This document shows, piece by piece, positions 27,673 to 35,994 of a stretch of 64,000 nucleotides of DNA. The translations under genes were made by a program, and so were the position numbers. The notes under the pieces are model-generated. The model was not told the origin of the DNA. It saw only the letters and a list, made by a program, of their open reading frames with translations, and ran no database searches. Source of the DNA: Frigoribacterium endophyticum (lineage in GTDB: Bacteria; Actinomycetota; Actinomycetes; Actinomycetales; Microbacteriaceae); the NCBI RefSeq assembly GCF_011759585.1, contig NZ_JAAOYV010000002.1, forward strand, positions 1,051,510 through 1,115,509. The letters run 5' to 3'. Position 1 is the first letter of the stretch. Each line of letters starts with the position of its first letter.

Positions 27673-28410
27673 TCAGAACTGGCGGGCGGCGACGTCCGGG
27701 CGGTGCGACGCGGCGACCAGCTCGCGGAGGCGCTCCGCCGTCACGGGCGCGCCCGGGTCGGCGAGGTGGTCGACGGCGAGGGCCGCGGCGTCGGCCGCGT
27801 AGATCGGGGTGTACGCGCCCGACTCGGGCTCCGTGCGCCACGACTCGGCGAGCGAGCCCGCGTCGACCGGCTCGAAGCCGAGCAGGTCGACGAGCTCCAT
27901 GACCCGGGCCTTCGCCGTGGCGTCGTCGCCCTGGACGGCGAGCGCCGTGCGCGGGGTCGAGCCCGTGAGCGCCGGGATGTGGTGGGCGAGGATCCCGTTG
28001 AACGCCTTCACGACGAGCGCGCCGGGCAGCAGCCGCTGCTCGAGCTCGGCGGTGGCGAGCTCGAGGCTGTCGAGCTCGGCGATGCGCCCGTCGCGGTGCG
28101 GGTAGTAGTTGCCGGTGGAGAGCACGACGCGGCCGGCGAGGGCGTCGACGGGCAGCGCCGGGTAGGCGCCGAGCGGGACGGCGAGCACGACGAGGTCGCC
28201 GGCCTCCGCCGCCTCGCGGGGAGCGGCGGCGCGGGCGCGGGGGCCGAGCTCCTCGACGAGGCCCGCGAGCGACTCCGGCCCGCGCGAGTTCGCGACGACG
28301 ACGTCGAGGCCGGCCGCCACGGCGAGGCGGGCGACACCGCTGCCGATGTCGCCGCTGCCGATGACGCCGATGCGGGTGAGGGGTGTGGGGATGCTGGTGG
28401 TGTCGGTCAT
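27673..28410 (-). CDS. NAD(P)-binding reductase, NADPH-F420 reductase-like
   Basis: This 245-residue protein opens with a Rossmann motif RIGVIGSGDIGSGVARLAV and ANSRGPES, where Ser and Arg after the second strand favour NADP. LVVLAVPLGAYPALP and VVKAFNGILAHHIP match the NpdG/F420 oxidoreductase-like family. Members reduce F420 or flavin-like acceptors, or are uncharacterised. It lies 76 bases downstream of a TetR gene on the same strand, so it is probably the repressor's target. Confidence 0.82.
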   Translation of the reverse strand: MTDTTSIPTPLTRIGVIGSGDIGSGVARLAVAAGLDVVVANSRGPESLAGLVEELGPRARAAAPREAAEAGDLVVLAVPLGAYPALPVDALAGRVVLSTGNYYPHRDGRIAELDSLELATAELEQRLLPGALVVKAFNGILAHHIPALTGSTPRTALAVQGDDATAKARVMELVDLLGFEPVDAGSLAESWRTEPESGAYTPIYAADAAALAVDHLADPGAPVTAERLRELVAASHRPDVAARQF

Positions 28411-28486
28411 GGTGCCTCCTGGTCGGGGTCGGGGTCGTGGTCGTGCGCGGGGCGCGGGGCGCGGGGTGCGGGGCTCGGGGCCGCCG

Positions 28487-29107
28487 TCAGGCGTCGTCGC
28501 CCGCGGCGGCCGGACGTGCCTGCCACCCCCGGCGGGTGAGCGCCGCGAGCCCGTCGGCCGAGTCGTCGTCGGCGAGCGCGGCGCCCCGCACCCAGCTCGT
28601 GGCGAGGGCGGCGAGGAAGAGGTCGCGGGCGCGCACGTCGCTCCGGGCGGCGCCGTCGCGGCGGGCGGCGTCGAGGAACTCCTCGGTCACGGTGACGAAG
28701 CCCTGGCAGGTCGTCGCGAGGGGCGAGTCGCTCGTGAGCGTGGCGGCGCGCAGGGGCCCGGGCAGGCCGTCGAACGCCCCCGCCCAGTCGATCACCGCGG
28801 CGAGCCAGCCGTGCAGGGCGTCGCCCGCGTCGACGGTGCCGTCGTCGCGGCCGGCCCGGAGGGAGTCGCGGCGTGCGACGAGCGCGTCGTCGCGGGCCGT
28901 CAGCAGGGCCGCGAGCAGGGCCTCGCGCGTCGGGAAGTGGCGGTACAGGGTGCCGGCGCCGACGCCCGCCCGCTTCGCGATCGCGTCGAGGGAGCCGCCG
29001 ACGCCGTGCTCGGCGAAGTGCTGCTCGGCGGTGGCGAGGAGGTGCTCGCGGTTGCGGAGGGCGTCGGCGCGGGGAGCCCTGGCTCCGCGGGTGGTCGTGT
29101 CGGGCAC
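28487..29107 (-). CDS. TetR-family transcriptional regulator
   Basis: This 206-residue protein starts at GTG 29107 with GAGGAGG seven bases upstream. The HTH is GSLDAIAKRAGVGAGTLYRHFP, followed by REALLAALL. The C-terminal ligand domain is all-helical with no clear relatives. It heads an operon with an NADPH-dependent reductase, and two palindromes lie in its upstream region, so it likely represses both. An ATG at 29146 is in frame but lacks a ribosome site and would run through the operator. Confidence 0.87.
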   Translation of the reverse strand: MPDTTTRGARAPRADALRNREHLLATAEQHFAEHGVGGSLDAIAKRAGVGAGTLYRHFPTREALLAALLTARDDALVARRDSLRAGRDDGTVDAGDALHGWLAAVIDWAGAFDGLPGPLRAATLTSDSPLATTCQGFVTVTEEFLDAARRDGAARSDVRARDLFLAALATSWVRGAALADDDSADGLAALTRRGWQARPAAAGDDA

Positions 29108-29124
29108 GGCGTCCTCCTCGTCGC

Positions 29125-29167
29125 GATGCGGAGGACCTCTCCGCATCACGAAGAGGAGACTATCTCC
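29125..29167. promoter_or_regulatory. Candidate TetR operators upstream of the TetR-reductase operon
   Basis: GATGCGGAG-5 nt-CTCCGCATC (29125-29147) is an exact inverted repeat with 9-base arms. A second, GGAGA-CTA-TCTCC (29155-29167), lies eight bases further upstream. Both precede the GTG start of the repressor, as expected for autoregulation. Confidence 0.6.
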
Positions 29168-29231
29168 GTTCGCGTGGGAGCGCACCCCGGAGCACGGCCA
29201 TCGCCCTGGCGCGGCTCACCGCCGTCGCGGC

Positions 29232-29978
29232 TCAGCGCTGGCGCGGCGCGACGACGAAGGCCGCCGCGGCGTCGAGCACCGGGTCGGCGCGGTCGCTCAC
29301 GACCGTGCAGACGCCGAGGCCGAACGAGCGGCAGAGCGAGACGACGCCGAACTTGCTGCTGTCGGCGAGCACGACGGTCTCGCGGCTGTGCGCCTGCACG
29401 AGGCGCTTCTTGTTGGCCTCGCGGATGTCGAACGTGGTGACGCCGGCCTCGGCGTCGATGCCGGTGACGCCGATGAAGGCCCGGTCGAAGTAGAGGTCCT
29501 CGAGCTGTCGGTCGGTCATCGTGCCGGCGACGGAGCCGATGTCGGGCAGGTAGTCGCCGCCGAGCGCCGTCACGGTCACCCGGGGCCGGGGCACCATGCC
29601 GAGCACCTGCGTGTTCGAGGTGATGACGTGCACGTCGATGTTCGGCAGAGCCACCATGAACTCGGTCAGCGACGTGCCCGAGTCGACGTAGATCGTCTCG
29701 CCCTCGACCACCATGGCGGCGGCGGCGCGGGCGATCGCGACCTTCTCGTCGCGGTTGATCTGCGACTTCATCGCCGCCGGCAGCTCGGCCGAGCGCTCCT
29801 CGGCACGGATCGCCCCTCCGCGCAGGCTCACGACGTGGCCGGACTGCTCCAGCTCGCGGATGTCGCGGCGCACGGTCGAGGGCGACGCCCCCGTGGCCGT
29901 GACGAGGTCGTCGATCAGGATCGAGTCGCCCGAGGCGACACGGTCGAGGATCAGCTGGTGCCTGGCGAACGATCTCAC
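29232..29978 (-). CDS. DeoR-family sugar-phosphate-responsive repressor
   Basis: This 248-residue protein has an N-terminal HTH (ILIDDLVTATGASPSTVRRD) with the DeoR signature, then the sugar-phosphate-binding DeoRC domain: YVDSGTSLTEFMVALP, VITSNTQVLG, ALGGDYL and DRAFIGVTGID. The GTG start overlaps the stop of the upstream kinase gene (GTGA), so kinase and repressor are co-translated. DeoR repressors usually sense the phosphorylated sugar made by such a kinase. Likely targets are its own operon and the divergent isomerase-ABC arm. Confidence 0.9.
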   Translation of the reverse strand: MRSFARHQLILDRVASGDSILIDDLVTATGASPSTVRRDIRELEQSGHVVSLRGGAIRAEERSAELPAAMKSQINRDEKVAIARAAAAMVVEGETIYVDSGTSLTEFMVALPNIDVHVITSNTQVLGMVPRPRVTVTALGGDYLPDIGSVAGTMTDRQLEDLYFDRAFIGVTGIDAEAGVTTFDIREANKKRLVQAHSRETVVLADSSKFGVVSLCRSFGLGVCTVVSDRADPVLDAAAAFVVAPRQR

Positions 29979-30883
29979 GCCTCGAGGTCCTCCCGGGTCG
30001 GCATGCTGGACTGTGCCCCCATCCCCGCGACGGTGATCGAGGCGACGAGCGCGGCGGTGCGGGCGGCTGAGAACGGGTCGACCCCGTCGGCCAGCGCGAC
30101 GGCGAAGGCCCCGATGAACGAGTCGCCGGCGCCGGTCGTGTCGACCGCGCGGGCGGGCACCGCCCCCACGAACTCCACCCGTCGGCCCTCGAGAACATAG
30201 CAGCCGCGACTGCCGAGGGTCAGGACGACAGAGTCGCAGAACGCCGCCAGCTCGGCGACCGCGGCCCGCATCGCCGCGTCGTCGGCGACGTCGCCGAGGG
30301 GGCGTCCGAGGTACTCGGCCGCCTCGTCCTCGTTGACGACGAACCAGGCGCAGGCGCGGGTCACCTCGAGCGGCACGGGCCGGGCGGGCGCGGCGTTGTA
30401 GACGACCGGGACGCCCGCGGCCGCGGCGAGCGCCACCGCCCGCTCGTTGGCCGAGGCCGGCACCTCGTTCTGCAGCACGACCACGGCCGACGACGCGACG
30501 AGGTCGGCGTTCTCGTCGACCCACTCGCCGGTCACGTCGGCGTTCGCCCCCTCGACGATCGTCGCGTGCACCTCGCCCTCGCCGACGACGTGCACGATGC
30601 CGAGGCCGGCCGCCGCGTCGGTGGGCCGCAGCCGGCACTCGACGCCCTCGCGCTCGAGGGCGGCTCGGCAGATCTCGCCGTGCTGGTCCGCCCCCGCGGC
30701 GCCGACGAAGCGGACGGAGGCGCCGAGGCGGGCCGCCTGGACGGCCTGGTTCGCGCCCTTGCCGCCGGGGTCGGCGCGGAACCCGGTGGAGACGAGCGTC
30801 TCGCCCCGCCGCGGCAGCCGCTCCTGGCTGACGATCAGGTCGTAGTTGATGCTGCCGACCACCAGGATGGCGTGCGCCGCCAT
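29975..30883 (-). CDS. Ribokinase-like PfkB sugar kinase
   Basis: The protein has 302 residues and starts at ATG 30883 with GGAGG six bases upstream. The N-terminal signature is GFRADPGGKGANQAVQAARLG; the C-terminal one is ARAVDTTGAGDSFIGAFAVAL, with the catalytic Asp in GAGD. VGSINYDLIV at the start is typical of ribokinases. It phosphorylates a furanose or pentose with ATP. Ribose is the default prediction, but the FucU-like mutarotase and isomerase in the facing operon make another sugar possible. It is the first gene of a two-gene operon with the DeoR repressor. Confidence 0.88.
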   Translation of the reverse strand: MAAHAILVVGSINYDLIVSQERLPRRGETLVSTGFRADPGGKGANQAVQAARLGASVRFVGAAGADQHGEICRAALEREGVECRLRPTDAAAGLGIVHVVGEGEVHATIVEGANADVTGEWVDENADLVASSAVVVLQNEVPASANERAVALAAAAGVPVVYNAAPARPVPLEVTRACAWFVVNEDEAAEYLGRPLGDVADDAAMRAAVAELAAFCDSVVLTLGSRGCYVLEGRRVEFVGAVPARAVDTTGAGDSFIGAFAVALADGVDPFSAARTAALVASITVAGMGAQSSMPTREDLEA

Positions 30884-30930
30884 GCGGTCCTCCACTTCGT
30901 CGTGTCGACGACGTGCCGTCGCCAGGGCCG

Positions 30931-30960
30931 ACAGTAGGCGGCAATGACGACGGTTGTCAA
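30931..30960 (-). promoter_or_regulatory. Promoter and operator of the kinase-DeoR operon
   Basis: On the minus strand TTGACA (30960-30955) and TACTGT (30936-30931) are 18 bases apart. The minus-35 box is part of AATGACGACGGTTGTCAA (30943-30960). Its near-exact copy lies at 31019-31036 over the divergent promoter, so the same regulator, presumably the DeoR protein, should bind both. Confidence 0.65.
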
Positions 30961-31018
30961 AAATGATCAGCATTCTGGTGCGGTGCACGCGCTCATCCGG
31001 GCTGCAGACGTGACCAGA

Positions 31019-31058
31019 AATGACGACGCTTGACAATCGTGGTCATGCTCCGTACGGT
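31019..31058 (+). promoter_or_regulatory. Promoter and operator of the isomerase-ABC operon, probably leaderless
   Basis: TTGACA (31030-31035) and TACGGT (31053-31058) are 17 bases apart. The predicted start of transcription is about 31065, at or next to the isomerase ATG (31066), which has no ribosome site. The minus-35 box lies within AATGACGACGCTTGACAA (31019-31036), the second operator copy. Confidence 0.65.
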
Positions 31059-31065
31059 CGCCACC

Positions 31066-32013
31066 ATGAAGTTCGCCACGCGCCTCAACTCGTTCATCGC
31101 CGGTGGAGACACCGCCGCAGCCCTCCGCCGCATCAGCGCGACGAAGGGCATCGACCACGTCGACCTCAACTACCCCGAGCACTTCGTGGGCATCGAGCCC
31201 GCCGACATGAAGCCCCTCCTCGACGAGCTCGGGCTCTCGCTCAACAGCGTCGCCATGCGCTTCCGCAAGGACTTCGTCCACGGCGAGTACAGCAACCGCG
31301 ACGAGGCGGTCCGCCGCGAGGCGATCGAGCTGACGAAGGCCGGCATCGACGCCGCGGCCCTCGGCGGCAGCGACCTCGTGACGGTCTGGCTCGGCTACGA
31401 CGGCTTCGACTACACGTTCCAGAAGGACTACGCGCGTGACCTCGGCCGCATCGTCGAGGCCTTCCAGGAGCTCGCCGACCACCGCCCCGACGTCCGCATC
31501 AGCATCGAGTACAAGCCCTACGAGGAGCGCGTGCACTCGGTCATCCGCAGCGTCGGGCAGACCCTGCACGTCCTCCAGCTGATCGACCGGCCCAACGTCG
31601 GCGCGACGCTCGACTTCGCGCACATGCTGATGGCCGGCGACGCGCCCGGCTTCGGCGCCGCGCTGCTGCTCGCCGAGGGCAAGCTGTGGGGCGTCCACCT
31701 CAACGACGGCAACAACGACCACGACGACGGGCTCATGATCGGCTCGATCCACCCCTTCGAGACGATCGAGTTCCTCTACTACCTGCTCCGCCACGACTAC
31801 GACGGCGTCATCTACTTCGACACGTTCCCCATCCGGGAGGACGCACAGGAGGAGGCGGAGACCAACCGGGCCACCGTCGAGCTGCTCATCGCGAAGATCG
31901 AGGCGGTCGGCGTCGACCACATCACCTCGGTCATCGACCAGGCCGACGGCATCGCCTCGCAGCGCCTCCGCAACGAGCTGATGAGCGTCGCCGTCCCCGC
32001 TCCCGGCGCCTGA
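31066..32013 (+). CDS. Sugar isomerase/epimerase, xylose-isomerase-like TIM barrel
   Basis: This 315-residue protein belongs to the PF01261 barrel group. Likely metal ligands are the Glu of ISIEYKPYEE, the Asp of GATLDFAHM and the His of WGVHLNDGN, with an acidic residue in VIYFDTFPI. Members convert ketoses to aldoses or epimerise them with a divalent metal. The blocks EYKPYEERVHS and HLNDGNNDHDDG resemble isomerase-like proteins found beside Rbs-type transporters. The start at 31066 (MKFATRLNSF) fits the promoter, and a longer frame would begin inside it. It leads the uptake operon, so it probably acts on the imported sugar. Which sugar is not shown by sequence. Confidence 0.82.
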   Translation: MKFATRLNSFIAGGDTAAALRRISATKGIDHVDLNYPEHFVGIEPADMKPLLDELGLSLNSVAMRFRKDFVHGEYSNRDEAVRREAIELTKAGIDAAALGGSDLVTVWLGYDGFDYTFQKDYARDLGRIVEAFQELADHRPDVRISIEYKPYEERVHSVIRSVGQTLHVLQLIDRPNVGATLDFAHMLMAGDAPGFGAALLLAEGKLWGVHLNDGNNDHDDGLMIGSIHPFETIEFLYYLLRHDYDGVIYFDTFPIREDAQEEAETNRATVELLIAKIEAVGVDHITSVIDQADGIASQRLRNELMSVAVPAPGA

Positions 32014-32050
32014 CCCGTCGTCGAGGGCGTCCCGAGACTCCTCGGGCCCC

Positions 32051-32094
32051 GGCCGGTGCCTCCCCGCGACCCGCGCGTGCGGAGGCACCCGGCC
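32051..32094 (+). promoter_or_regulatory. Intercistronic hairpin before the binding-protein gene
   Basis: GGCCGGTGCCTCC (32051-32063) pairs with GGAGGCACC plus GGCC (32081-32094), with one bulged C. It lies in the 186-base gap between isomerase and binding-protein genes. Such stems often stabilise the downstream message or partly stop transcription. A closely related stem recurs after the permease gene. Confidence 0.5.
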
Positions 32095-32199
32095 CGCGAC
32101 TCCCCGGGCCCCCGCCCGACCCCGTGCGACCCGACCGACACGCACCACCCCGCACGACGAACACCCCCCGACCCCTTCTCACACACAGGTGGACACGCA

Positions 32200-33240
32200 A
32201 TGGCGCGATCTAGAACAGTCTTCTCCCTCTCCCTCGTGGCGACCATCGCCCTCGTCGCCCTCGTCGGCGGCGTCGTCGGCGGCAGGGCCACGGTCTCCGA
32301 GGCGGCATCGAGCGGAGGGGGTGAAGGAGGCGCGGCGTCCGGAGTCAAGGTCGACGTCATCATCCGGGCCAGCGACTCCGCCTACTGGCAGACCCTGCTC
32401 GCCGGCTCCGAGGCCGCCGCGGCCGACTACGGCATCGAGGTCGCGACCTTCGGACCGACCTCCGAGACCGACATCGCCGGGCAGGTGCAGCTCGTCGAGA
32501 ACTCCGTCTCGCGCGGCGCCGACGCCATCCTCATCGCGCCCAGCTCGAGCGAGGCCCTGAACGCCTCCATCGACCAGGCGCGGGCGGCCGGCATCAAGGT
32601 CATCACGGCCGACACGAAGGTCACCGCCGACATCGAGGGCCACATCGGCACGAACAACGTCCTCGCCGGCACGGCCGCCGGCGAGCGCATGTGCCAGCTG
32701 CTCACCGACGCGGGCACGACCACCGGCAAGGTGCTCGTCGAGGCCCCGATCGCGGGCATCGAGGCCAACCAGGACCGCGACGCGGGCTTCCGGGCCGGGC
32801 TCGCGGCCGGCTGCCCCGACATCGACTCCAGCCTGCAGAGCTACAACAACAACGACATCGGCACGGCGGCCTCGCAGGTGAACGACGCCATCTCGGCGAA
32901 CTCCGACCTCGTGGGCGTCTTCGCCGACAACAACAGCTCCGGCGTCGGCGCGGCCACCGCCATCAAGGACAACGACGCGTCCGACGACATCGTCGTCGTC
33001 GCCTTCGACTCCGACCCGGCGGAGAACGCCGCCCTGGCCGACGGCAGCATCGACGCGCTGGTCGTGCAGAACCCCTGGTTCCTCGGCTACCAGGGCGTCG
33101 TCGAGGCCGCGATGGCGACGCAGGGGCGCATCCCGCCCGCGAGCCTCGACCCCGGCGTCGCGGTGGCCGACCGCGACAACATGGAGAGCCCCGAGATCAA
33201 GTCGCTCCTCGAGCCGCAGACTGCCGAGACCAACGGATGA
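32200..33240 (+). CDS. Sugar ABC transporter substrate-binding protein (RbsB-like)
   Basis: This 346-residue protein has an N-terminal hydrophobic segment (residues 8-27) and a periplasmic-binding-protein domain of the ribose/galactose type: VDVIIRASDSAYWQTLLAG, ADAILIAPSSSEALN, AGIKVITADTK and VFADNNSSGVGAATAI. It captures the sugar outside the membrane and delivers it to the permease. In Gram-positives such proteins are normally lipoproteins, yet no lipobox cysteine is present in the first 60 residues, so it may be held by an uncleaved anchor or be released. AGGTGG precedes the ATG. Its stop overlaps the ATPase start (ATGA). Confidence 0.9.
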   Translation: MARSRTVFSLSLVATIALVALVGGVVGGRATVSEAASSGGGEGGAASGVKVDVIIRASDSAYWQTLLAGSEAAAADYGIEVATFGPTSETDIAGQVQLVENSVSRGADAILIAPSSSEALNASIDQARAAGIKVITADTKVTADIEGHIGTNNVLAGTAAGERMCQLLTDAGTTTGKVLVEAPIAGIEANQDRDAGFRAGLAAGCPDIDSSLQSYNNNDIGTAASQVNDAISANSDLVGVFADNNSSGVGAATAIKDNDASDDIVVVAFDSDPAENAALADGSIDALVVQNPWFLGYQGVVEAAMATQGRIPPASLDPGVAVADRDNMESPEIKSLLEPQTAETNG

Positions 33241-34844
33241 CCGTCCGCGAGCCCGAGGGCGCTGCCGTGCTGCAGCTCACCGACGTCTCGAAGGCGTTCG
33301 GCGCCGTCCAGGCCCTCAGCGGCGTCTCGCTCAAGCTCGTGGCGGGGCAGGTGCACTGCCTCGCCGGCGAGAACGGCGCCGGCAAGTCGACGCTGATCAA
33401 GGTGCTCACCGGGGCGCTGCCCCGCGACTCGGGCGACTACGACATCGACGGCCGCACCGTCACGACGGCCACCCCGGCCGCCCTCCGCGGCGCGGGCGTG
33501 CAGGCCGTCTACCAGGAGCTCAGCCTCCTGCCGCACCTCTCAGTGGGCGAGAACATGTTCATGGGCCGCCTGCCGGCGCGCTCGGGCGTGATCCGCTCCC
33601 GCGACCTGCACGACCGCTGCCGGTTCGTGCTCGACTCGCTCGGCCTCGCCGACGTCGACCCCGACGTCGTCGTCGAGCGGCTGCCCGCCGCGACGAAGCA
33701 GCTCGTCGAGGTCGCGAAGGTCGTCACCGCCGACTCCGTCAAGGTGATCGTCTTCGACGAGCCGACGACGGCGCTGACCGAGGCCGAGTCCGACCGACTG
33801 CTCGACCAGATCCGGAAGTTCAAGGCGGAGGGCGTCGCGATCCTCTACGTCACCCACCGCCTGGAGGAGATGTTCGCCGTCGGCGACTGGGTCACGGTGC
33901 TCCGCGACGGCGAGCTGTCGCAGAGCGGGCCGATGAGCGACTACACGGAGGACACGCTGATCAACGCCATGGTCGGCCGTGAGGTGTCGAGCCTGTACCC
34001 GGACGAGGCGCGCGAGGTCCACCCGGCGCGCCTCAGCCTCCGGGGCCTGCGGCGCACGCCGGACAGCCCGACCATCGACCTCGAGGCCCGGGGCGGCGAG
34101 ATCCTCGGCATCGGGGGCCTGCTCGGCTCGGGGCGCAGCGAGCTGCTGCTCAGCGTCTTCGGCTCGGAGCCGGTCGCGGAGGGCGAGATCCTCGTCGACG
34201 GCGTCGTGGTCCGGCCCGACGGGCCGCGCACGATGATGGACGCGGGCGTGGCCCTGCTCACCGAGGACCGCAAGGTGCTCGGCCTGCTGCCGGAGCTGTC
34301 CATCCGCGAGAACGTGACGATCGCGAGCCTGCGCGTCGGCTCCCGACGGGGGCTGCTGCCCGGCCGGGCACAGTCCGACGAGGCCGACGCCCTGCTCGAC
34401 AGCCTCCGCATCCGCGCCGGCTCGTACGACCAGCCGGTCTCGACGCTCTCCGGGGGCAACCAGCAGAAGGTGCTGCTCGCCCGCTGGCTGCTGACGAAGC
34501 CCGGGGTCATCATGTTCGACGAGCCGACGAAGGGCATCGACGTCGGCGCCAAGGGCGAGCTCTACGACGTGATCAACGACCTGGCCCGCCGCGGCCTCGC
34601 GGTCGTCGTCGTCTCGTCGTACCTGCCCGAGCTGCTCGGCCTCGCCGATCGCGTGGTGGTGCTCCGCGAGGGCGCCGTCGCGGGCGAGCTGCCGGGCGGC
34701 GCCTCCGAGGAGGACGTGCTCCGCCTCGCCAGCGGCGGGGTCGACGACCCCGCCGACCACCTGCACGGCGTCCCGCCGCTCAGGCACGACCCCCGCACCG
34801 ACCCGGTCACCCGACAGAACATCGAGGAAGTCCCCCATGCCTAA
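33237..34844 (+). CDS. Sugar ABC transporter ATP-binding protein, double NBD (RbsA-like)
   Basis: This 535-residue protein carries two nucleotide-binding domains in tandem. The first has Walker A GENGAGKST and Walker B VIVFDEPT, but its signature is LPAATKQLVEV instead of LSGGQ. The second has a degenerate Walker A (GLLGSGRSE) but an intact LSGGNQQKV and MFDEPTKGID. This asymmetry is normal for the RbsA/MglA class. It powers uptake of the sugar with the permease encoded next. The start overlaps the binding-protein stop, and the stop overlaps the permease start by 8 bases, so the transporter genes are tightly coupled. Confidence 0.93.
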   Translation: MTVREPEGAAVLQLTDVSKAFGAVQALSGVSLKLVAGQVHCLAGENGAGKSTLIKVLTGALPRDSGDYDIDGRTVTTATPAALRGAGVQAVYQELSLLPHLSVGENMFMGRLPARSGVIRSRDLHDRCRFVLDSLGLADVDPDVVVERLPAATKQLVEVAKVVTADSVKVIVFDEPTTALTEAESDRLLDQIRKFKAEGVAILYVTHRLEEMFAVGDWVTVLRDGELSQSGPMSDYTEDTLINAMVGREVSSLYPDEAREVHPARLSLRGLRRTPDSPTIDLEARGGEILGIGGLLGSGRSELLLSVFGSEPVAEGEILVDGVVVRPDGPRTMMDAGVALLTEDRKVLGLLPELSIRENVTIASLRVGSRRGLLPGRAQSDEADALLDSLRIRAGSYDQPVSTLSGGNQQKVLLARWLLTKPGVIMFDEPTKGIDVGAKGELYDVINDLARRGLAVVVVSSYLPELLGLADRVVVLREGAVAGELPGGASEEDVLRLASGGVDDPADHLHGVPPLRHDPRTDPVTRQNIEEVPHA

Positions 34845-35892
34845 GTTGATGTGGCGCGAACCCATCGAGACGACGACCATCCGGGTGGTGCGGAACGGCG
34901 ACGACGCCGCGGCCGCGGCCGCCCGGGCGTCGACCAAGCCGCGGGTCACGACCCTCGGCAGCATCGCCGGCCGCGAGAGCGGGGTGCTGATCGTCCTGCT
35001 CGTCGTGTTCGGAGCGCTGACGCTCGCGAGCGACGACTTCCTGACCGGCAACAACCTCGCGAACCTGGCCCGCCAGGTGTCGATCTTCGGGATCCTCGCC
35101 ATCGGGCAGCTGATGGTCATCCTCACCGGGGGCATCGACCTCTCGGTCGGGTCGATCCTCGGCCTCGCCGGGGCGGTCACCGCGCAGCTGCTCGTCGCGG
35201 GGGTGCCGATCCCGCTCGCGCTGATCCTGGGCGCGCTCGTCGGGGCGGTGCTGGGCATCATCACGGGGCTGCTGGTGACGAGGTTCAAGCTCCCCCCGTT
35301 CATCGCGACGCTCGGCATGCTCGGCATCGCCCGGGGCGTGGTGCTCGTGATCACCGACGCGAACACGATCCAGGGCCTGCCCGAGGGCTTCCAGACGATC
35401 GCCAACGGCTCGGTGGTCGGCGTGCCGAACCTGCTGATCCTGTTCGTCGTCATCGCGGCGATCGCGGCCTTCGTGCTGAAGCGCACCGTCTTCGGCCGGT
35501 ACGTCTACGCCGTCGGCTCGAACCCGGAGGCGGCGCGCCTGGCCGGAGTGCCGGTGCGACTGGTGACCATCACGGTCTACGGCATCGCGGGGCTGCTGTC
35601 GGCGGTCGGCGGCGTGCTGCTGACCTCGCGGCTCGGGGCCGGCGTGCCCACGGCGGGCACCGGCTTCGAGCTGCAGGCGATCGCGGCGTGCGTGATCGGC
35701 GGCGCGAGCCTCTCCGGGGCACGGGGCAGCGCGATCGGCGCGGCCTGCGGGGCGCTGCTGATCGGCGTGCTGAACAACGGCGGCAACCTGCTGGCCGTGA
35801 ACTCGTTCTACCTCCAGATCGCGATCGGCCTGCTGATCCTCGTGGCCGTCGCGTTCGACCAGCTGAACACCCGGGCCGCCGCCCGGGAATGA
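34837..35892 (+). CDS. Sugar ABC transporter permease (RbsC-like)
   Basis: This 351-residue membrane protein has about 8-10 hydrophobic helices after a 45-residue cytoplasmic N-terminus. The family blocks are clear: LMVILTGGIDLSVGSILGLAG, VTRFKLPPFIATLGML, RYVYAVGSNPEAARLAGV and GGASLSGARGSAIGA. It forms the channel of the sugar importer and would work as a homodimer with the double ATPase. The ATG overlaps the ATPase gene. Confidence 0.92.
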   Translation: MPKLMWREPIETTTIRVVRNGDDAAAAAARASTKPRVTTLGSIAGRESGVLIVLLVVFGALTLASDDFLTGNNLANLARQVSIFGILAIGQLMVILTGGIDLSVGSILGLAGAVTAQLLVAGVPIPLALILGALVGAVLGIITGLLVTRFKLPPFIATLGMLGIARGVVLVITDANTIQGLPEGFQTIANGSVVGVPNLLILFVVIAAIAAFVLKRTVFGRYVYAVGSNPEAARLAGVPVRLVTITVYGIAGLLSAVGGVLLTSRLGAGVPTAGTGFELQAIAACVIGGASLSGARGSAIGAACGALLIGVLNNGGNLLAVNSFYLQIAIGLLILVAVAFDQLNTRAAARE

Positions 35893-35900
35893 GGCACGGC

Positions 35901-35947
35901 GACGGCCGGGCCGGTGCCTCCTGCGGGAGGTGGCCGGCCCGGTCGTC
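35901..35947 (+). terminator. Hairpin between permease and mutarotase genes
   Basis: A 14-base stem (35901-35914 with 35934-35947) has one G-U wobble and encloses a CTCC/GGAG inner stem with loop TGCG. No U-tract follows. It probably reduces, rather than ends, transcription into the mutarotase gene, or protects the upstream message. It shares GGCCGGTGCCTCC with the hairpin at 32051. Confidence 0.55.
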
Positions 35948-35994
35948 GTGCACCGCGACTCCCCCCGTCCCATCCCTTCCTGAAGGAGCCCCTC

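Noticed and set aside
33237-34844. Non-functional ATPase because of the odd first signature and second Walker A
   Set aside because: These asymmetries are normal in the RbsA/MglA class and the complementary motifs are intact.
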